Shown: positions 5,985 to 8,722 of the stretch, one piece after another
Layout: each line of letters begins with the position of its first letter
Position numbering within the stretch: the first letter of the stretch is position 1
Source of the DNA: a bacterium
GTDB taxonomy: Bacteria > UBP14 > UBA6098 > B30-G16
Length of the DNA: 8,722 nucleotides
Assembly (NCBI GenBank): GCA_003645115.1
Contig: QNEG01000047.1
Location: 1-8,722 of the forward strand
Direction of reading: 5' to 3'
Translations under genes and position numbers: made by a program
Notes under the pieces: generated by a model
The model's input: the letters and a program-made list of their open reading frames with translations, nothing else
The model's database searches: none
What the model was told of the DNA's origin: nothing

Positions 5985-8415
5985 AGAAAGTAACCTGGTT
6001 TCTTCCTCTGGCTTTGGAAATATATAATGCGGTGTCGGCTCTTCGAAGTAATTCCTCGGCATCATCGACATCGTCGGAAAGGATTGCTACACCGATACTA
6101 ACAGTAATATGCTCCACTCGATTTCCCACCATATCTGGAAAAGGAGTTCTGGCAATTCTTCGGCAAAGTCGTTCGGCAGTATCCATACCCTCATCTTTAT
6201 CACAATCGGAGAGAACCAGCACAAATTCGTCTCCGCCATATCGTGCAGCGAAATCATCACTTCGCAAGAAACCTCGAACGATTTCAGCCATCTCCGAAAG
6301 CAATCTATCGCCAGCTTGGTGACCATAAGTGTCATTATATAGTTTGAAATTATCCAAATCCATTGTCAGCAGAGTTAGGGTTTTGTTCTCTGAAATATGT
6401 TGATGTATTACTTTCGGTAAATTCTCAGTAAAATAACGATAATTTCTCAATTGTGTTAATTCATCGGTTATAGCGAGTTTTTCCAGTTGCCTGTTCTTTT
6501 TTGCTAATTCATCGGCGGTGTGTTTCAATTGCTCCTCGAGCACACGGAAGCTGGTGATATCCTCCACTATGGTGAGTATTCTATTCACCTGTGAATTTTC
6601 CTCGATTATGGGAATAATTTTAGTTCGAGTTATTACTTTCCTATCCTCATTTATGAGATAAGTTTCCTCGGTTTCTATGCTGGTTTTTGTTTTTATGACT
6701 TCGAAATATGCTTGCTCACGATGCAGATTTTTAAGAAACGGAACTACATCCAAAAGATTTTTTCCCACCGATTGAGTGGATACTCCATATATTCTGTAAA
6801 ACATCGGCGACGCCGACAAAATGTTGAGTTCCGAATCCACCAGAAATACTGCCTTGTCTATCGTATTCAATATATCCTTATGAATTCTATTGCTGGTGTA
6901 AAGGTCATCAAGTATCTCTTTAATATATAATATTTGTGATATGGATAATCTGAATGTTTCCAATAATTCGACATCTATTTTTTTCTGGGTAGATGTGGGA
7001 AATATCACACATCCAAACAATTTCTCTCGCAGTTTGAGTGGGATTAGAGTAATATGAGAGAATGATTTCAATGAACGCAATATATGTATCACCGCAGAGA
7101 GATATGGGCTATTTTCCAGAGATTGGATAGGTATTGTAATATGTCTGGAAAGCTGGGTGATATTTATATCGCCAATTATCGGTTTAAGTTCTATTTGAGC
7201 AGGATCGATTCCCTCCGCTCGCAATTCATCCAATATCTGAAAATCCTCGATAATATAATGTCCGGGAATAAAAGAATTAGTATCCGATTGAAATTTCCAC
7301 GAGAACACCACAGGAATTTCTGTTATCTGGGATATACTTTGAGTTATTTTTTCCAGTGGATTTCTGGATAATTCGGGATATATCAAACTTTGTGCAAATC
7401 TATAGATTTTATCCAGTTTCTCTCGATGACTATTCTGAATTTTCAACATATTGTATTGATGCTCTAATTTATGTTTTTTCTCTATCTGGAATACTATCAA
7501 AATGACTGCGATTAATGCGAACAACAATGAACATATAGCTACCGCAAATATTTTTCGTTTCAATGGCCGCAATGGTGATAATGCGATGGATTTTGGAGAA
7601 TCTAATCCCAGTGTCCAGCGTTGGGCACCCAGTATAATCGAGCTATGACACAACATTCTCGGAGTGCCATTTTTGTCTTTATATAATATGAAATTATCCT
7701 TGGTGGGCGGGAAATTTTCCAGAAAATTTTCCACCTCTACATTATCGACATCATAAATAGAATCGATAGATGTCCCCGTTGCCAATTTGGAATGCACCAA
7801 TACTTTTCCATCCCCATCGACCAGCCATACTGTTTGTCCAGTCCTGGAAAATAGCGGAGAAAAGAATCTGGTTATTAGACTATCGAATGAAATCAAAGTT
7901 GCCACTGTGCCATTGAAAACAGAGTCCTGGATGAATATAGGTTTATGATATATAATTGCATCGAATCTCTGAACGGTTTTAATAGGTCCACTTAATATGG
8001 ATTTGTGGGTTTGCAATATTTTTTTTATGTGTGGTTGATAGGATATATCAGCACCTTCGAATTCCGTGTAAGGCACGGTGACTGCGATTTTTCCTGCTGA
8101 ATCCATTCTGGTGATAGATGCTAAAATCGATGAACGAGTGTTATAAACCGACCAGAAATGTCCAGCTATGGCATCTTTATCGTTCATCGATATAACAGCT
8201 GGTATATTAGACAAATAATGAGCATCGCCACATATACTTTTCAGGATAATATCCAGTCCGGTCAATGTCTCGTGTGCGATAAGCAATTGTTTTTGAGCGA
8301 AATCGTTTATAGCGGTGTTTTCGGCATCTGTCCACACCGTTTGTGCAACCAGAATTATCAGCACAGCCAATATACAGTAAAATATTATTGCTTCAGTTAT
8401 TATTGATTTTCTCAA
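5956..8415 (-). CDS. membrane diguanylate cyclase, Cache-like sensor + GAF-like + PAS + GGDEF
   Basis: 819 residues from TTG 8413-8415, chosen because GGGAGGA lies 7 nt upstream and the protein then opens with LRKSIITE and a transmembrane helix (about 9-28). An in-frame ATG at 8535 would add 40 residues but lacks a ribosome binding site. Residues 29-287 are a periplasmic double-Cache-like sensor (TVWLVDGDGKVLVHSK at about 195-210); TM2 is about 289-311. A GAF-like region (about 332-505), a PAS domain (about 510-625) and a coiled coil lead to GGDEF (about 649-812). The cyclase looks active: DELTQLRN, MDLDNFK (Asp686 metal ligand), YNDTYGH (Asn694/Asp695 guanine contacts) and GGDEF at 727-731 are intact. 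RSDD at 718-721 is a complete RxxD inhibitory site, so c-di-GMP feedback is expected. It makes c-di-GMP from two GTP in response to an unknown periplasmic ligand. There is no EAL domain. It overlaps the protease start by 29 bp. Confidence 0.94.
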   Translation of the reverse strand: MRKSIITEAIIFYCILAVLIILVAQTVWTDAENTAINDFAQKQLLIAHETLTGLDIILKSICGDAHYLSNIPAVISMNDKDAIAGHFWSVYNTRSSILASITRMDSAGKIAVTVPYTEFEGADISYQPHIKKILQTHKSILSGPIKTVQRFDAIIYHKPIFIQDSVFNGTVATLISFDSLITRFFSPLFSRTGQTVWLVDGDGKVLVHSKLATGTSIDSIYDVDNVEVENFLENFPPTKDNFILYKDKNGTPRMLCHSSIILGAQRWTLGLDSPKSIALSPLRPLKRKIFAVAICSLLFALIAVILIVFQIEKKHKLEHQYNMLKIQNSHREKLDKIYRFAQSLIYPELSRNPLEKITQSISQITEIPVVFSWKFQSDTNSFIPGHYIIEDFQILDELRAEGIDPAQIELKPIIGDINITQLSRHITIPIQSLENSPYLSAVIHILRSLKSFSHITLIPLKLREKLFGCVIFPTSTQKKIDVELLETFRLSISQILYIKEILDDLYTSNRIHKDILNTIDKAVFLVDSELNILSASPMFYRIYGVSTQSVGKNLLDVVPFLKNLHREQAYFEVIKTKTSIETEETYLINEDRKVITRTKIIPIIEENSQVNRILTIVEDITSFRVLEEQLKHTADELAKKNRQLEKLAITDELTQLRNYRYFTENLPKVIHQHISENKTLTLLTMDLDNFKLYNDTYGHQAGDRLLSEMAEIVRGFLRSDDFAARYGGDEFVLVLSDCDKDEGMDTAERLCRRIARTPFPDMVGNRVEHITVSIGVAILSDDVDDAEELLRRADTALYISKARGRNQVTFYEVEIEETP

Positions 8416-8422
8416 TTTGAAA

Positions 8423-8429
8423 TCCTCCC
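8423..8429 (-). promoter_or_regulatory. Shine-Dalgarno deciding the TTG start of the diguanylate cyclase
   Basis: GGGAGGA on the minus strand lies 7 nt before TTG 8413-8415. It is the best ribosome binding site in this part of the window and sits exactly where the transmembrane N-terminus begins, so it favours the TTG over the in-frame ATG at 8533-8535, which has only AT-rich sequence upstream. Confidence 0.7.
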
Positions 8430-8535
8430 GATAATTTATTAAAATAGATAATAACTCTAACACAAGTATTTTTTTGTAAAATAATTTTTGACCCCAAGGA
8501 ACTGTATAATTGTTATTCAAAAACTCGGGCACCAT

Positions 8536-8722
8536 TACAATTATATTATTATATGTGATGCAGTAGGTTATATTAATTACTTAATAATTAACATTATAAT
8601 AATCTGAATATCTATATACTGTTCATATTATTCAGAAATTATATTATTTTCCCAATAAAAGTATTGCATTCGAATGTGTATATATGTATATTTTTATCGA
8701 TGAACAAAAACTGCTGAATCGC
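8536..8722. other. AT-rich gene-free right edge with inverted repeats
   Basis: This stretch is strongly AT-rich and probably holds the promoter region of the cyclase-to-pilin gene run. Two inverted repeats are visible: TTAATTA (8573-8579)/TAATTAA (8585-8591), a 5-nt-spaced operator-like dyad, and TCTGAATA (8603-8610)/TATTCAGA (8629-8636) with an 18-nt spacer. Several TATAAT-like hexamers occur on the minus strand but none has a matching -35 box at 16-18 bp, so no promoter is called. A short open frame on the minus strand touches the right edge, but nothing supports it as coding. Confidence 0.4.

Noticed and set aside
5985..6071. Longer N-terminus of the metalloprotease starting inside the cyclase gene
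   Set aside because: The 29 extra residues are the out-of-frame reading of the GGDEF gene, and a proper signal peptide begins at the ATG at 5984.
8437..8465. TTGTGT-N17-TTAATA as a promoter for the diguanylate cyclase
   Set aside because: Only about half or fewer of the consensus positions match in each hexamer, in sequence that is AT-rich throughout.
8640..8722. Possible 3' end of an upstream minus-strand gene at the right edge
   Set aside because: A frame of 27 codons is open to the edge but is AT-driven, with no recognisable sequence. It cannot be told from intergenic DNA.

Overview
The window is one coherent minus-strand locus: a type IV pilus (T4P) minor-pilin and tip-adhesin cluster, preceded by a secreted metalloprotease and a membrane-bound diguanylate cyclase. 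Every convincing gene reads right to left, and I found no credible plus-strand gene. Three things suggest an uncultivated Gram-negative bacterium, possibly of the FCB group (Zixibacteria/Cloacimonadota/WOR-3-like lineages): the AT-leaning composition, the FlgD-like/T9SS-like C-terminal domain on the protease, and the PilY1-type adhesin with a fimT-pilV-pilW-pilX set. The taxon is an inference; there is no rRNA or marker gene here.

Layout in transcription order: (1) an AT-rich, gene-free right edge with small inverted repeats (8536-8722); (2) a Cache-GAF-PAS-GGDEF diguanylate cyclase, probably starting at a TTG codon with a strong Shine-Dalgarno (8415 to 5956); (3) an exported HExxH metalloprotease of the MXAN_6640-like type with a C-terminal sorting-like domain (5984 to 4323); (4) four overlapping or abutting prepilin genes, fimT/gspH-like, pilV, pilW and pilX (4256 to 1854); (5) a gene-free gap of about 600 bp packed with palindromes plus a helically phased 21-bp direct repeat (1853 to 1252); (6) the 5' part of a pilY1-like gene, with a signal peptide, five tandem 28-residue Cys/Trp repeats and a von Willebrand A domain, running off the left edge (1251 to 1).

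How the genes may work together: the four minor pilins and PilY1 would form the initiation/tip complex of a type IV pilus, with PilY1 displayed at the tip. In Pseudomonas, PilY1 and minor pilins feed surface contact into c-di-GMP production. A diguanylate cyclase with a periplasmic sensor in the same gene run therefore suggests a surface-sensing cassette, which is inference. The exported protease could mature or shed the adhesin, or act on surface polymers.

The points most worth a second look are the Cys/Trp repeat module inserted ahead of the PilY1 vWA domain, the hairpin array that separates pilX from pilY1, the phased repeats upstream of pilY1, and the joining of a c-di-GMP enzyme and a protease to the pilus tip genes.
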